A stretch of 64,000 nt of DNA, from assembly GCF_000744455.1 (NCBI RefSeq), contig NZ_JQLY01000001.1, positions 2,262,501-2,326,500 on the forward strand, given 5' to 3'. The DNA comes from Methanobacterium sp. SMA-27 (GTDB taxonomy: Archaea; Methanobacteriota; Methanobacteria; Methanobacteriales; Methanobacteriaceae). Of this stretch, positions 37,685 through 49,140 are shown in pieces; the first letter of the stretch is position 1; each line of letters begins with the position of its first letter. Below the pieces are notes generated by a model. The model did no database searches. It was not told where the DNA came from and saw nothing but the letters and a program-made list of their open reading frames with translations. Both the position numbers and the translations under genes were made by a program.

Positions 37685-40600
37685 ATGCCGATAGAGGAGG
37701 CAAAACGCTCATACGAATCAAGAATCATTGAAGAAAAGGTGCAGAAGTTCTGGAATACTAGGGAAATTTACGAAAGAACCAAAAAATTGAGGGAAAATAA
37801 GCCCAAATATTCATTCTTAGATGGACCTCCCTACTGCAGCGGTAGAATACATCTTGGAACAGCTTGGAATAAAATTATCAAAGATACTTATCTTCGTTAT
37901 AAAAGTATGTCTGGTTTTAACATACGCAGACAGGCCGGATGGGACACACATGGACTTCCAATCGAACATAAAGTTGAAGGACTACTAGGTTTGAAGAGTA
38001 AGAAGGAAATTGAGGAAAAAATAGGTATCGAAAACTTTGTAAATAAGTGTAAGGATTTTGCAATAGAAAACAAAGGACTAATGACCGAACAATTCAAACT
38101 TCTGGGTATTTGGATGGATTGGGATAATCCTTATGTTACACTTGATACCAAATATATGGAATCATGCTGGTGGACTCTTAAAAGAGCCAATGAAAAGGAT
38201 TTACTAATAAATGATAAAAGAGTCATTACATGGTGCCCTAGATGTGAAACAGCCCTTGCAATGGCAGAAATTGATTACGAAAATAAGGATGACCCTTCTA
38301 TTTATGTTAAATTCCCACTTAAGGATCAAGAAAGTAATGAATATACAAGTTACATTCTAGTGTGGACAACAACACCATGGACTCTTCCAGCAAACATGGC
38401 CGTATGTGTAAACCCTGATTTCGAATACGCTTATGTAAAAGTTGGAAATGATGTCTATATAATGGCAGAGGCATTGGTAGAATCAGTTTTAAATGAAAAT
38501 ATTGATGATCATGAAGATGGTACAGAATGTCATTGCCATGATAAGAATAAAACTTATGAAATATTAAAAATCGTTAAGGGATCAGATCTGGAGGGCGTAG
38601 AATATAAACATCCACTTTTAGATGAAATACCTGTTCAAAGAGAATTTAAACATGTTATACTACCAGGAGAACATGTTACATTAACAGAAGGTACTGGATG
38701 TGTACACACTGCCCCAGGACACGGACCAGATGATTTTGAAATTGGAAAAAAATATGGACTTAATATATTCTGTCCAGTGGATGAAGCAGGATTGTTTACA
38801 GAAGATGCAGGGAAATATTACGGTCAATTTGTTAAGGACGCTGATACCAATATCATAGAAGATATTAAAACCCATCATCTCTTGTTTAGAGAAAGTATAA
38901 TCAATCACAGGTACGGGTTCTGTTGGAGATGTAAAACACCAATTATCTATCTTGCAACAAAACAATGGTTTTTAAAGATTACAGAAGTGAAAGAACAAAT
39001 GCTTTCAGAACTCGAAAAAGTAGAATGGGTTCCATCATGGGCCGGTGAAAACCGTTTCAAAAACTGGGTAGAAAATGCCCGAGACTGGACTATTTCAAGA
39101 CAAAGGTACTGGGGAATACCAATACCAATATGGGAATGCGTTGATTGTAAAGAAATTACTGTTGTAGGTTCAATAAAAGAGTTAAAAGAGCTTTCTGCAG
39201 AAGGTGAACTCAAGGGAGACTTTATCCATAGGCCACACGTGGATAAGATAATTATTCATTGTAAGTGCGGTGGAGAAATGAAAAGGATTCCTGATGTTTT
39301 GGATGTTTGGATAGATTCAGGGGTTGCAGGTTGGGCAGCTTTACACTATCCTGAAGAGAAAGATCTTTTTGAGGAATGGTATCCATACGACTTCATTACA
39401 GAAGGTCATGATCAAACAAGAGGATGGTTCTACTCTCAGCTAGGCTGTGGTGTCATAGCAAACGACAGTACCCCGTACAAAAAGGTACTTATGCACGGAT
39501 TCACCCTTGATGAAGAGGGGAAAAAGATGAGCAAATCTCTTGGAAACGTTGTTGAGCCAGAAGAAGTAGTAGAACTTTATGGTGCAGATGTTCTCAGATT
39601 TTATCTTTTATGGGGTAATAAACCATGGGAAGACCTTAAATTTAATTGGGATGAATTGAAAAATGTAAACAAAATGTTTAACATATTGTGGAATGTCTAC
39701 GTCTTTTCAACCACATATATGTCAATAGACAATTTTGATCCCACAGAACATGCCGAAGAAGATCTTAAACTACGCGTAGAGGATTTATGGATGACCTCAC
39801 GGGCAAATTCTCTTGCAATGGAAGTAACAGAATCTTTAGATTCACTTCATTTCCACAAGGCAACCCGTGCAATAAACAACTTTATACTCGAAGATCTTAG
39901 TCGCTGGTACATAAGACTCATAAGAGGACGTACTTGGATAGAAAAAGACGATCCCGATAAGTTAGGTGCATATTATACATTATATAATGCCTTAAAAATC
40001 TTAATAAAAACAATGGCACCAATTGCACCACATATAACAGAAGATATGTATCAAAATTTGATAAGAAGTGTTGAAACAGATGCCCCAGAGAGCCTGCACA
40101 TGCTTGATTGGAGTTTTGACAAAGAACTCATAGACAAAGAACTTGAATCTAATATGGAAATTTTACGAAAAATAATTGAAGCCTGTGCAAGAGCGCGTGA
40201 TGCTGCTCGCTACAAGCTTAGATGGCCTGTACGAGAAATTGTAATTGTATCTGAAGATAAAAATGTGTTGAATGCAGCTCAATCTCTCAAAAATGTTTTA
40301 ATGGAACAGGCAAATACCAAAACTGTGGTTTCTTCTAATAAATTCGAAAATTTAACTGTAAAAGCATTACCAAACATGAAAACCCTAGGTCCTAAGCTTA
40401 GACAGGACGTACCAAAGGTTGCATCCAAATTAGCTGAAGCAGATGGTGATGAGATCATTAGAAAATTAGATTCTGAAGGATGCTTTATTGTAGAATTTGA
40501 TGATAAAACTATTGAACTTGATGTTGAAGATATTGTGTTTGAAACAGAATTACCTGAGAATATTGCGAGTTCTGACTTTGACGGAGGAAATGTTTTCATT

Positions 40601-40882
40601 GATACAGAATTAACTCCAGAAATACTTTCTGAAGCTATGTCACGTGAACTTATAAGAAGGATTCAAGATATGAGAAAAGATCTTGACCTTGATGTTGAAG
40701 CAAATGTAGAAGTGGTTTTAGAATGTAGCCAAGATTTTAAACATCTAATAGAAAACTTCACTGAATTTATATCGCATGAGGTAAGGGCCACAAACTTCTA
40801 TTTTGGATCTAAAAAGGGAGACTATACTAAAGACTGGAAGATAGAAGACTACCAACTAAAAATTACCATCAATAAAGTATAA
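37685..40882 (+). CDS. ileS: Isoleucyl-tRNA synthetase
   Basis: This 1065-residue class I synthetase charges tRNA-Ile. It has the HIGH motif ([10 protein letters not shown], about residue 55), an editing domain ([32 protein letters not shown]), the zinc motif WCPRC and KMSKS in [10 protein letters not shown] (about residue 614). The C-terminal anticodon region is of the archaeal/eukaryotic long type. One oddity is a short insert in the editing domain around [15 protein letters not shown] with His and Cys pairs. The AAAGGAGAG site precedes the ATG. Confidence 0.97.
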   Translation: MPIEEAKRSYESRIIEEKVQKFWNTREIYERTKKLRENKPKYSFLDGPPYCSGRIHLGTAWNKIIKDTYLRYKSMSGFNIRRQAGWDTHGLPIEHKVEGLLGLKSKKEIEEKIGIENFVNKCKDFAIENKGLMTEQFKLLGIWMDWDNPYVTLDTKYMESCWWTLKRANEKDLLINDKRVITWCPRCETALAMAEIDYENKDDPSIYVKFPLKDQESNEYTSYILVWTTTPWTLPANMAVCVNPDFEYAYVKVGNDVYIMAEALVESVLNENIDDHEDGTECHCHDKNKTYEILKIVKGSDLEGVEYKHPLLDEIPVQREFKHVILPGEHVTLTEGTGCVHTAPGHGPDDFEIGKKYGLNIFCPVDEAGLFTEDAGKYYGQFVKDADTNIIEDIKTHHLLFRESIINHRYGFCWRCKTPIIYLATKQWFLKITEVKEQMLSELEKVEWVPSWAGENRFKNWVENARDWTISRQRYWGIPIPIWECVDCKEITVVGSIKELKELSAEGELKGDFIHRPHVDKIIIHCKCGGEMKRIPDVLDVWIDSGVAGWAALHYPEEKDLFEEWYPYDFITEGHDQTRGWFYSQLGCGVIANDSTPYKKVLMHGFTLDEEGKKMSKSLGNVVEPEEVVELYGADVLRFYLLWGNKPWEDLKFNWDELKNVNKMFNILWNVYVFSTTYMSIDNFDPTEHAEEDLKLRVEDLWMTSRANSLAMEVTESLDSLHFHKATRAINNFILEDLSRWYIRLIRGRTWIEKDDPDKLGAYYTLYNALKILIKTMAPIAPHITEDMYQNLIRSVETDAPESLHMLDWSFDKELIDKELESNMEILRKIIEACARARDAARYKLRWPVREIVIVSEDKNVLNAAQSLKNVLMEQANTKTVVSSNKFENLTVKALPNMKTLGPKLRQDVPKVASKLAEADGDEIIRKLDSEGCFIVEFDDKTIELDVEDIVFETELPENIASSDFDGGNVFIDTELTPEILSEAMSRELIRRIQDMRKDLDLDVEANVEVVLECSQDFKHLIENFTEFISHEVRATNFYFGSKKGDYTKDWKIEDYQLKITINKV

Positions 40883-41016
40883 ACAAAGAATGAAATGGAT
40901 ATTGAATAAAATATTAATATCCTAGAATCTTTCATTACTTATTCTAGGTTATGGAATACTATAACAAATATGTGAAACATATTACATAAAAAAACTGCAT
41001 TTCCAAATGTGATAAT

Positions 41017-43170
41017 ATGACTTTAACAGACGCAGAAATTGAATATATTAAGAATGAAATAGGAAGAGAACCTAATTCGCTCGAATATGGAATGTTAGAC
41101 ATAATGTTCTCGGAACACTGCTCATATAAAAGTAGCAGACCTATACTGAGACTTTTCCCCACCGAGGGAGATAATGTCATTATGGGTCCTGGAGACGATG
41201 CAGGTATTGTTGGACTTACAGATGAGCTTGCTCTGGTTATAGGGATGGAAAGTCATAACCATCCATCTGCTATTGAACCATATGGAGGGGCAGGTACAGG
41301 CATAGGTGGGATAATAAGAGATATAATCTCAATGGGTGCCGTACCTGTCGCATTATTAGATTCTCTGCGTTTTGGTTATCTTGAAGACCAAAGATCTAGA
41401 TATCTATTTGAATATGTAGTTAAAGGAATATCCGACTATGGAAATCGAGTTGGCATACCAACAGTTGGTGGAGAAGTAGAATTTGACAACAATTTCCAGT
41501 ACAATCCACTTGTAAATGTTGTATGTGCAGGAATAGTTCGAAGAGATTCAATAATGAAGGGAATCGCGCCTAATGTAGGGGATGTTTTCGTTCTAATGGG
41601 TGGTAGAACCGGAAGAGATGGTATACATGGAGTCACATTTGCATCTGAAGAACTTACAACCACATCTGAATTGGAAAGCAGACCAGCAGTACAGATAGGA
41701 GATCCATTCACTAAAAAACAAGTAATGGAAGCAACATTTGAAGCTCTTGAAAGTGTTAAAATACAAGGTTTAAAGGATCTGGGTGGTGGGGGAATTACTT
41801 GTTGTATTTCAGAACTAGCAGCAAAATGTGGAAATGGTGCAAAAGTAGATATAACAAAAATTCCACTGCGTGAAAAAGGGATGACCCCGTATGAAATAAT
41901 GTTATCAGAATCCCAGGAGAGGATGATTTTTGTTGTTCATCCTGAAGATGTAGATAAACTAATGGCAATTTTTAATAAATATGAACTCCCTGCAGCAGTT
42001 GTTGGTGAGGTGATTGAAAGTGATCAGTTCTTAACAACAATTGATGGGGATGTTATTGCAGATGTTCCTGCTGAACTACTTGCAGACCCTCCATTTATTA
42101 ACAGGGAAATGAAAAAACCAGTAGAAAATCAGGAATATATTAATGTTGAAGACATTAATCCAAAGGAAGCGTTACTAAAATTGTTGTCTTCAGAAAATAT
42201 TGCAAGTAAAGACTGGGTTTATAGACAGTACGATCATGAGGTTCAGATCGGAACAATTATAAAACCCGGAGATGATGCTGCTGTTATACGTGTAGATGAA
42301 AACACTGCATTTGCAATTACCTCCGATTGTAATAGTATACACACAAAACTCGATCCTTTCCATGGTGGAGCAGGTTCAGTTGCTGAAGCAATACGGAATG
42401 TTATATCCATGGGTGCAGATCCTATATGTATAGTTGATTGTCTGAACTTTGGGAACCCCGAGAAACCAGAGGTTTTATGGCAGTTTAATGAATGTGTTAA
42501 AGGAATGTCCGAAGTTGCCAAGCATTTCAATACTCCTGTGATCAGCGGTAATGTTAGCTTTTATAATGAAACAGAAGGAGTGACTGTTAACCCTTCACCT
42601 GTTATTGGTGTAGCAGGAAAAATGGATATAAAAGATATTAGAACTTCTGAATTTAAGAACGAAGGAGATATAATTGTTATGATTGGTACTACCCGTCCAG
42701 AAGTTGATGGTTCAGAATACCACAGATCAATTTATGATCTTGTTCAAGGAAAAGCACCAGAAGTTGTAATTGAAGAGGAATATTTGGCCGGAAGATCAAT
42801 CCTTGAAATTATAAAAAACGATGTTTATAATAATATCACTGCTGTTCATGACTGTTCTTCTGGCGGTCTTGGAGTGGCTATCTCGGAAATGGCAATTTCA
42901 AGCGGATTAGGGGCAGTTATTGATTTATTAAAAGTGCCTGTTAAAGAAGATATCGATGTTTCAACGACTCTTTTCTCAGAATCACATGGCAGATATTTGA
43001 TAACTGTCAAGAAGAATGCAATTGAAGATGTTCTATCCAAAATAAATGTTCCATCATCAATAATTGGAGAAGTCAGAGGAAATAATCTTACTGTAACTGA
43101 TTCATTTAGTATACCTGTTGAAGAACTTAAAAAATCTTATAATGGAATTATAGAAAAATTCATGGCTTGA
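41017..43170 (+). CDS. purL: Phosphoribosylformylglycinamidine synthase, PurL subunit
   Basis: This 717-residue small-type PurL makes formylglycinamidine ribotide with ammonia from PurQ and with PurS, which are encoded elsewhere. Motifs are [53 protein letters not shown] and a second half with [17 protein letters not shown] and [16 protein letters not shown]. The tandem-duplicated AIRS-like domains are complete. A GTGAT site precedes ATG 41017. It ends four bases before the next gene. Confidence 0.97.
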   Translation: MTLTDAEIEYIKNEIGREPNSLEYGMLDIMFSEHCSYKSSRPILRLFPTEGDNVIMGPGDDAGIVGLTDELALVIGMESHNHPSAIEPYGGAGTGIGGIIRDIISMGAVPVALLDSLRFGYLEDQRSRYLFEYVVKGISDYGNRVGIPTVGGEVEFDNNFQYNPLVNVVCAGIVRRDSIMKGIAPNVGDVFVLMGGRTGRDGIHGVTFASEELTTTSELESRPAVQIGDPFTKKQVMEATFEALESVKIQGLKDLGGGGITCCISELAAKCGNGAKVDITKIPLREKGMTPYEIMLSESQERMIFVVHPEDVDKLMAIFNKYELPAAVVGEVIESDQFLTTIDGDVIADVPAELLADPPFINREMKKPVENQEYINVEDINPKEALLKLLSSENIASKDWVYRQYDHEVQIGTIIKPGDDAAVIRVDENTAFAITSDCNSIHTKLDPFHGGAGSVAEAIRNVISMGADPICIVDCLNFGNPEKPEVLWQFNECVKGMSEVAKHFNTPVISGNVSFYNETEGVTVNPSPVIGVAGKMDIKDIRTSEFKNEGDIIVMIGTTRPEVDGSEYHRSIYDLVQGKAPEVVIEEEYLAGRSILEIIKNDVYNNITAVHDCSSGGLGVAISEMAISSGLGAVIDLLKVPVKEDIDVSTTLFSESHGRYLITVKKNAIEDVLSKINVPSSIIGEVRGNNLTVTDSFSIPVEELKKSYNGIIEKFMA

Positions 43171-43174
43171 TGTT

Positions 43175-43735
43175 ATGGATAGGGAAGTATTGAGGCAGCT
43201 AATTCATGCATCAGGAATTTTCATACTAGTTTTAGGTTTATTTTTAAACCCTACAGTACTGATACTTCTGTGCGTGATTCTAATTATCTGCGCTGAAATG
43301 ATATTCATACTGGACAAATATCGCCATATTCCATTTTTTTCAACAATATTGGGCAGATGTAAAAGAAGAGATGATGAAAGGGGTTTTTTATACTTTTTTA
43401 TAGGTATCATACTTACCCTTTATTTCTTCGGTTTTAATATGGCAATTGCTAGTTCGGGGATATTAATGCTTTTAATTGGAGATTCTGCATCAACCCTTAT
43501 TGGTAGGAAATATGGGAAGCATAAACTGCCTTTTAATAATTCAAAAACTGTCGAAGGAAGCCTTGCATTTTTTATTGTGGGATTATTAAGTACATTAACT
43601 TTGCTTCCAATAGTTCCCTCAATGGTTGGAGCACTGGTTGGAACTTTAACAGAAGCTTACAGCCCAATTGATGATAATATTCCCATCCCTCTTATTTCAG
43701 CTTTAGCTATTACTGTGGTGATATATTGGATATGA
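43175..43735 (+). CDS. Polyprenol/phytol kinase-like membrane protein (SEC59/VTE5 family)
   Basis: A 186-residue membrane protein of about six helices with the CTP-dependent kinase signature. It shows [16 protein letters not shown] (N-terminal RHxxG-like), [19 protein letters not shown] and [11 protein letters not shown]. This is the dolichol kinase/phytol kinase/DGK1 family, which phosphorylates lipid alcohols with CTP. In methanogens the substrate could be a polyprenol or geranylgeraniol recycled from lipid turnover; this is inference. It starts four bases after purL, and its stop overlaps the next start (ATGA). Confidence 0.85.
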   Translation: MDREVLRQLIHASGIFILVLGLFLNPTVLILLCVILIICAEMIFILDKYRHIPFFSTILGRCKRRDDERGFLYFFIGIILTLYFFGFNMAIASSGILMLLIGDSASTLIGRKYGKHKLPFNNSKTVEGSLAFFIVGLLSTLTLLPIVPSMVGALVGTLTEAYSPIDDNIPIPLISALAITVVIYWI

Positions 43736-44760
43736 AAATTAATTTGAACTATTTGAATGTAATTGGAATCATAATGATACTTTTCAGTATCCTCATTTTC
43801 ACAACTAGATTTTTAGATCATTTTATATTAAATATTACATACCCCTTCCTTGAAGGGTCATCAGAAGGCAAATCTGTTCTTCTATTTGGTATTATGGGCA
43901 GTATTTTACTTTTATATCCGTTGTTCAATTTTAATGGAAGGATAATGCAGAAAATTTCCAGTTTACATCCTATTTTCAAGGGCGATGGAAACAAATATCT
44001 TAAATTAGTTATTGTTGTTGTTCTTTTAACCTATATAATTGGGATCATGATTGAAATAATCATCAGACTCAAACTTGGCGTTTCCATCTTCACAACATTC
44101 GTTGCAATGGACCCCAGCCCTGCAAGCACCAGCATTACACATAGCCATGTATTTAAATCAGTTTTAGGAGATTTAATCAGTTTATCAGGAATACATGTGC
44201 CTGGCGATATACACACTGGAAGCTCATTAATACACTACACATCCCCCCTTTCATTCATTGTGTTGATAACTTTTCCACTCACATACTTACTAGGTTTAAT
44301 ATCATTGAATCAAAGAAAAAACCGTTACAAAGTTATTCTTGCATTTGCAATTACCACAACACTCATTGGAATGCTTGATGGTGGGCTCTTTTCAACACCT
44401 GCTCTAATTGGGCTTTCAGGTCTTTTTGGAGTTTTAGCCATTAAACAACCTTTTTCACTCAAGAATCTTATAAAACCTAGTTTTTTAATAATACTTCTGA
44501 TTATATTGAGGATAACAATAGGGATTATAGGAACTAATGTTGAATATCATGAAGTAACCTTTATTGATGAAAAAAGTCCAGTAGATCTAAATGGATATAA
44601 TGTATTAAACATAAAATATGTAGGAAATGAAACCATTGTAAAGATATCCACAGATCGATCTGATAAAACAATTTTGGCAGACATGGTGAATAGATCTAAA
44701 GGAAATGTCTCAGGAATCACTCTATCATGGAATATATTCTCATGGATAATTAAAAATTAA
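43732..44760 (+). CDS. Multi-span membrane protein of unknown function
   Basis: A protein of about 342 residues. The start ATG 43732 overlaps the TGA of the upstream kinase-like gene, a typical translational coupling; TTG at 43726 is an alternative. About eight hydrophobic helices fill the first 280 residues, with an outward loop rich in Ser, His and Thr ([28 protein letters not shown]). The last 60 residues are a soluble domain ([20 protein letters not shown]). I do not recognise the family. Its coupling to the lipid-kinase-like gene suggests a membrane-lipid or polyprenol role. Confidence 0.75.
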   Translation: MKINLNYLNVIGIIMILFSILIFTTRFLDHFILNITYPFLEGSSEGKSVLLFGIMGSILLLYPLFNFNGRIMQKISSLHPIFKGDGNKYLKLVIVVVLLTYIIGIMIEIIIRLKLGVSIFTTFVAMDPSPASTSITHSHVFKSVLGDLISLSGIHVPGDIHTGSSLIHYTSPLSFIVLITFPLTYLLGLISLNQRKNRYKVILAFAITTTLIGMLDGGLFSTPALIGLSGLFGVLAIKQPFSLKNLIKPSFLIILLIILRITIGIIGTNVEYHEVTFIDEKSPVDLNGYNVLNIKYVGNETIVKISTDRSDKTILADMVNRSKGNVSGITLSWNIFSWIIKN

Positions 44761-44798
44761 TTAAAAAAACTGAATATTTATTATAAATATTTTTTTGA

Positions 44799-45935
44799 TT
44801 AAAGTCTAATTGCTCTTTCTCGCCTGAAATATCTCACAGTACCTGCAAATATTAAAAGCGATATTAACATGGTGGGCAGTGCAGATAGAATAATATTGGG
44901 ATTTATATTGGGTGTGGATGCTAATTTCACCATTATAACTGTTGGTATGTAGTTTAAGATAGGTGCAAAGTAAGATGCCTTTATAAAAAGAGGCATAAAT
45001 AATATGAATGTTGCAAACACCAATACTATGGTTATAGCAGAATTTGCTTCCTTTGTACTATCAACAAACATAGAAATTAGAATTCCAATACCAATGAACC
45101 CCAAACCAATGAAAAATAGCAATATAAAAATTAAAATTGGATTGTAAATTGGAACCTTGAGTAAATCAAGAAGAACAATCCAGACAACGCTTTGAATGAG
45201 AGAGAATAACAATATTGGCAATGTTTTTCCAAGCATTACAACCGAACTTGAAATGGGCGTCATAAGAAGAACTTCGAATGTTTTTCTTTCTCTTTCACCA
45301 ACTATGCTATCTGTTACAATATTACTTGCAAGGAAAAATGGCAACAGTAAAATAAATGGAATAATGAATCCATACATTATTTCTACGAAATAAGAACTGT
45401 TAAGAGCTAAACTTGCTTTATTATTCTCATTAATATTTACTATTTGAAGATTAACTGGGTTCAAAATTTGCTGTATCTGTGTGGTGTTCAAACCAGATGA
45501 TGAAAGTTTTTTTTGAAGCTGATACTCATTTACTGCAGTGTTTATTTTAGTTGAAACAATAGGATAGAACACATTCGAAGTATCTGCCTTTACAGTTACA
45601 TTTTGTCCATTTGGATTCAGATCCACAATCGCCACAAGAGGATGCCCAAGGAAACTTTGGGCGTCACTGATATTGTTGTAATAAATGAGTTCAAGTTTTT
45701 GATTAACAAGATCTGTTTCGAGTACCGTACCCCTTATACTATCGGGAACTCCTACCTTAAGAACAGATGTAATACCATATTGATCAATTAGAGTAGGATC
45801 AGATGCAATAGAACTAGCAACAGCAAGACCGAATGCACCTAACAGTATAAATACCTGAACAAAAACCACCAACAGATATATTTTATTTTTCAATATATCG
45901 TTACCTTCTTTGCTCGCTAGTGTAGTTAATTTCAT
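44799..45935 (-). CDS. ABC-2 type transporter permease
   Basis: This 378-residue permease has a first helix near residue 25, a large extracytoplasmic domain (about 45-185, with [10 protein letters not shown] and many Asn/Ser) and five or six helices ([18 protein letters not shown] and others). The cytoplasmic [19 protein letters not shown] motif is typical of NatB/CcmB-type exporters. It is the third gene of ATPase-permease-permease. The substrate may be Na+, a peptide or a drug and is unknown. The ribosome site before the ATG at 45935 is weak. Confidence 0.88.
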   Translation of the reverse strand: MKLTTLASKEGNDILKNKIYLLVVFVQVFILLGAFGLAVASSIASDPTLIDQYGITSVLKVGVPDSIRGTVLETDLVNQKLELIYYNNISDAQSFLGHPLVAIVDLNPNGQNVTVKADTSNVFYPIVSTKINTAVNEYQLQKKLSSSGLNTTQIQQILNPVNLQIVNINENNKASLALNSSYFVEIMYGFIIPFILLLPFFLASNIVTDSIVGERERKTFEVLLMTPISSSVVMLGKTLPILLFSLIQSVVWIVLLDLLKVPIYNPILIFILLFFIGLGFIGIGILISMFVDSTKEANSAITIVLVFATFILFMPLFIKASYFAPILNYIPTVIMVKLASTPNINPNIILSALPTMLISLLIFAGTVRYFRRERAIRL

Positions 45936-46011
45936 TTATATTCGTCCGGAAATCTTATGATCAAATTGGATCTTTAGAATTATTTGATTATACATCATTT
46001 CATAAAATATT

Positions 46012-47199
46012 TTATTTATATAACTTTTTAAATGTGATTAAATCGAATAACAACCTTAAAATTCCTGGTCTTGGTCCAAATACAATGTCATCCCTCTCAA
46101 AAAGTTTAATTGCTATCCAGTAAGAAATTATACTCACAATTGCTATTGATATTAATGTCAAAGCATAATCTCCCAATGCTATTGATTCCCCTGAAAATAG
46201 CCGCATAACTATGGTCATTGGTGAAATGTTTGATATATAAGAACCTCTTGTAATGTACAACAAAACAGGAACAATTAGGAATCCTACTATTCCTATGTAC
46301 ACTATGCTTAAACCTATTCCTGCCTCCTTATAGTTCTTGGAGTATGCAGCTACTGCAGAAGTAATCCCTATTATGGGTATTGAGCTTAAAAATATGAATA
46401 TAAATACTAATAAAGGGTTGCTTATATTAAATCCTGCTATTAGAAGAATTATCAACCACATTGCAATTTGTAATGATATTGTTAAAACCACTGCTATACT
46501 TTTCCCAATTATTATATTTGCATGGGAAATAGGCATTGCAATGAGTATCTCTGCTGTTTTTCTTTCTTTTTCTCCAACAATACTATCTATAACCATATTT
46601 CCAAATAGAAGTAGAGGTAAAAAAAGTAAAATCACTAACATAACCTTTTTAATTATTTGAAGTGGTAATGACTCCCCTGTTGTCTGCTGATTAATATTGG
46701 GTAATGTTGTATTCTGGGGTGCAGCAGAAGAGGTAAGTGAAGATGAATATGAATCAGCAATCAACTTCGCAGTTGAATTCACCTCATCCATTACAACACT
46801 TTGTTTTGGATCACTAACATCCAAATATACTATCATATTAACTGCTTGTCCATTTTGAATATCTTGGGCTGCATTTCCAGGTACATATAGAAATCCTGTA
46901 GTTTTTCCAATTGCAACATTATTTAAAGAAGTATTATAATTTGAGGGGATAATATTAATGATATCTGGGTTTAAATTCTTGGAAATTATACCACTTTGAT
47001 CCTGGATATTCATAGAAGCGAATCCATTGAGCGAAGGAGTAATTGCTATCCCTTTTTCCGATTCAATGTTTGTAACAAAGGAATTGAAAATAACTATCAT
47101 TAAAAGTAGAACAGAAAGCTGTAAGAAAAAGATCATCATGAACTTCTTGCTTTTGAGGGTGCTCTTAAACTCCCATTTGGTTATGGTTGTAAACTTCAT
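46012..47199 (-). CDS. ABC-2 type transporter permease
   Basis: This 395-residue permease has the same layout as its neighbour: one N-terminal helix, an extracytoplasmic domain of about 140 residues and a C-terminal set of helices. It carries the matching motif GEKERKTAEILIAMPISHAN. The two permeases probably form a heterodimer driven by the ATPase just upstream. It starts 35 bp after the ATPase stop. The export substrate is unknown. Confidence 0.88.
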   Translation of the reverse strand: MKFTTITKWEFKSTLKSKKFMMIFFLQLSVLLLMIVIFNSFVTNIESEKGIAITPSLNGFASMNIQDQSGIISKNLNPDIINIIPSNYNTSLNNVAIGKTTGFLYVPGNAAQDIQNGQAVNMIVYLDVSDPKQSVVMDEVNSTAKLIADSYSSSLTSSAAPQNTTLPNINQQTTGESLPLQIIKKVMLVILLFLPLLLFGNMVIDSIVGEKERKTAEILIAMPISHANIIIGKSIAVVLTISLQIAMWLIILLIAGFNISNPLLVFIFIFLSSIPIIGITSAVAAYSKNYKEAGIGLSIVYIGIVGFLIVPVLLYITRGSYISNISPMTIVMRLFSGESIALGDYALTLISIAIVSIISYWIAIKLFERDDIVFGPRPGILRLLFDLITFKKLYK

Positions 47200-47233
47200 T
47201 ATAACACTTGTATCTCTTAATTCATCTCTTACT

Positions 47234-48157
47234 CTAACCTTTTACAGCTTGAATAAACACATCTTCAAGAGTTGGCTCTTTAGTATTGATTGATAAAACT
47301 TCATTGCCAAAAACATCTAATATATCATGAATTTCATTCCTTTGTTTGAGTGATATTAAATATTCGCCCCCAACAAGATTAACAGCCCCTACAGAAGGGA
47401 ATTGAATTAGTTTATTCTTGATCAAATTAATATCTCCTGCATTTTTAACCCTTATTTTGAGGATAACTTCACCATGAACTTTGGATTTAAGATATTGCGG
47501 AGTTCCAACATCTCTAATCTTACCTTCATTTAATATTGCAACTCGATCACACAATAGATCAGCTTCCTCCATATAATGTGTGCAAAGTATCATGGTTTTT
47601 TGGCCTTTGAGATTTTTAATAAAGTTTCTTATGGAATTTGCTGTTTCAGGGTCCAAACCCATTGTTGGCTCATCAAAAATAATTATATCTGGATCATGAA
47701 CAAGTGCCCTTGCAACACTAATTCTTTGCCTCAATCCCTTTGAAAATGTATTTATCCTGTCTTCACTACGTTTTGTCATTCCAACAAGTTCCAGAAGCTC
47801 CTGTATCTTCCCATCAATATCATCCTTTGGCACCCCATAGAGTTCTGCAAAGTATTTCAGAAGATCTTTAGCTTTAAAACGCTCATAAAGATTTGGTTCC
47901 TCGGGGAGATAACCAATCATCGATTTGATCTTTATTGGATCATCATGGATACTGTAACCATCAATAATGATATCGCCAGAATCTGGTTTGAGAATGCAGC
48001 AAGCCATTCTAATAGCAGTAGTTTTACCTGCCCCGTTTGGACCGATAATACCCAGAAGTTCTCCATGCTTTACATTAAGATTAAGATCGTTAAGCGCTTT
48101 TATCCTACCAAATGACTTATTCAGTGCCTCTATTTTTATCATTTCATTTGAGTTCAT
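47234..48157 (-). CDS. ABC transporter ATP-binding protein
   Basis: This ATPase of about 307 residues shows Walker A GPNGAGKTT (near residue 40), the Q-loop region YLPEEPNLYERF, signature FSKGLRQRISVARALV, Walker B DIIIFDEPTMGLD and an H-loop in LCTHYMEEADL. It also has the C-terminal extension usual in NatA-type exporters. The start at 48157 is selected by GGGGTTCG; a frame from 48202 adds 15 unsupported residues. It is the first gene of the exporter operon. Confidence 0.93.
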   Translation of the reverse strand: MNSNEMIKIEALNKSFGRIKALNDLNLNVKHGELLGIIGPNGAGKTTAIRMACCILKPDSGDIIIDGYSIHDDPIKIKSMIGYLPEEPNLYERFKAKDLLKYFAELYGVPKDDIDGKIQELLELVGMTKRSEDRINTFSKGLRQRISVARALVHDPDIIIFDEPTMGLDPETANSIRNFIKNLKGQKTMILCTHYMEEADLLCDRVAILNEGKIRDVGTPQYLKSKVHGEVILKIRVKNAGDINLIKNKLIQFPSVGAVNLVGGEYLISLKQRNEIHDILDVFGNEVLSINTKEPTLEDVFIQAVKG

Positions 48158-48286
48158 ATCGAACCCCACAATTTTTATTGACTTTACTATTAATTTGAGC
48201 AAATTTATAATTTATTTATCAAGTTTATAAGTTGTAAATTTATTGATCGATGGTAAATTATATTCTATGATCTTATAACTCAAAGT

Positions 48287-48922
48287 TCATACTTTAAATG
48301 GAAAAATCGAACCCCCACTAGTAAGAACTCCTATACCAATTATAATAAGAACGAATGGTAGGATTATATTGCCATATTCCTGTAATTTATATCCTATGAT
48401 TTTGTTTATAACCATGATATAACTTATAATACACCAAATTCCAACCATTACCAAAAAAGTTGTTGAAGTGAGGAATATCTGTGAAATACTCAAACTCGCA
48501 AAAAGAGGAGCATAAACCCCAATATTGTCCCCGCCATTAGAAAACGTAACAGTTGCTACTTTAAGAATATTCATAATCGATAATGAAGAATTATCATGGA
48601 CAATATCTTTTTTATTAGTATAATTTATTTTATTCGAAAGGTTATGAGAACTATTTTTTTTAAACTTACAAAGATGATTCAATCCGATAGCAATGGGAAA
48701 AATTCCTAATAGTGCAATGTAAGAAGGAGGTATAATAAATTTAAAAAAATAAGCCAACATACTGATTAGGATTAATATAGATATTCCAATATACTGGCCC
48801 ACTACAATCGAACCTTTATTAAATTCATTGCGTGTAAAGAAGTATATTAAAATAAACATATCATCCAAATTTGTTGCAATAAATGCTGTAACTGCCACTG
48901 AGCAGGTTAAAATAATTTCCAT
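48287..48922 (-). CDS. CadD-family cation transporter
   Basis: This 211-residue membrane protein of about six helices has the CadD/LysE-like pattern: VTAFIATNLDDMFILIYFF at the N-terminus, PIAIGLNHLCKF, and VATVTFSNGGDNIGVYAPLFA. The repeated N-x-D-D and G-G-D-N elements are hallmarks of the cadmium resistance transporter family. In Gram-positive bacteria CadD gives cadmium resistance; the substrate here is inferred. A cytoplasmic loop around SSHNLSNKINYTNKKD is hydrophilic. It is divergent from moeA and not clearly linked to the ABC operon. Confidence 0.85.
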   Translation of the reverse strand: MEIILTCSVAVTAFIATNLDDMFILIYFFTRNEFNKGSIVVGQYIGISILILISMLAYFFKFIIPPSYIALLGIFPIAIGLNHLCKFKKNSSHNLSNKINYTNKKDIVHDNSSLSIMNILKVATVTFSNGGDNIGVYAPLFASLSISQIFLTSTTFLVMVGIWCIISYIMVINKIIGYKLQEYGNIILPFVLIIIGIGVLTSGGSIFPFKV

Positions 48923-49140
48923 TGTATAACTGCACGTGTTGTAATGTTTAGTTTCCTTAAATTTTTTTCATAAGTGGTTTATACTCTTTACATATAGACA
49001 AACATATATTATATTTAAACCACAATGATATACTCCTTTCATATTCAAGTATGGTATACTTATATTAATGTTAAATTTGTGAAGTAGATTAAATATTGAA
49101 AGATGATTCATGTAAATTGATATGAATTTCAAGTGGGAAT

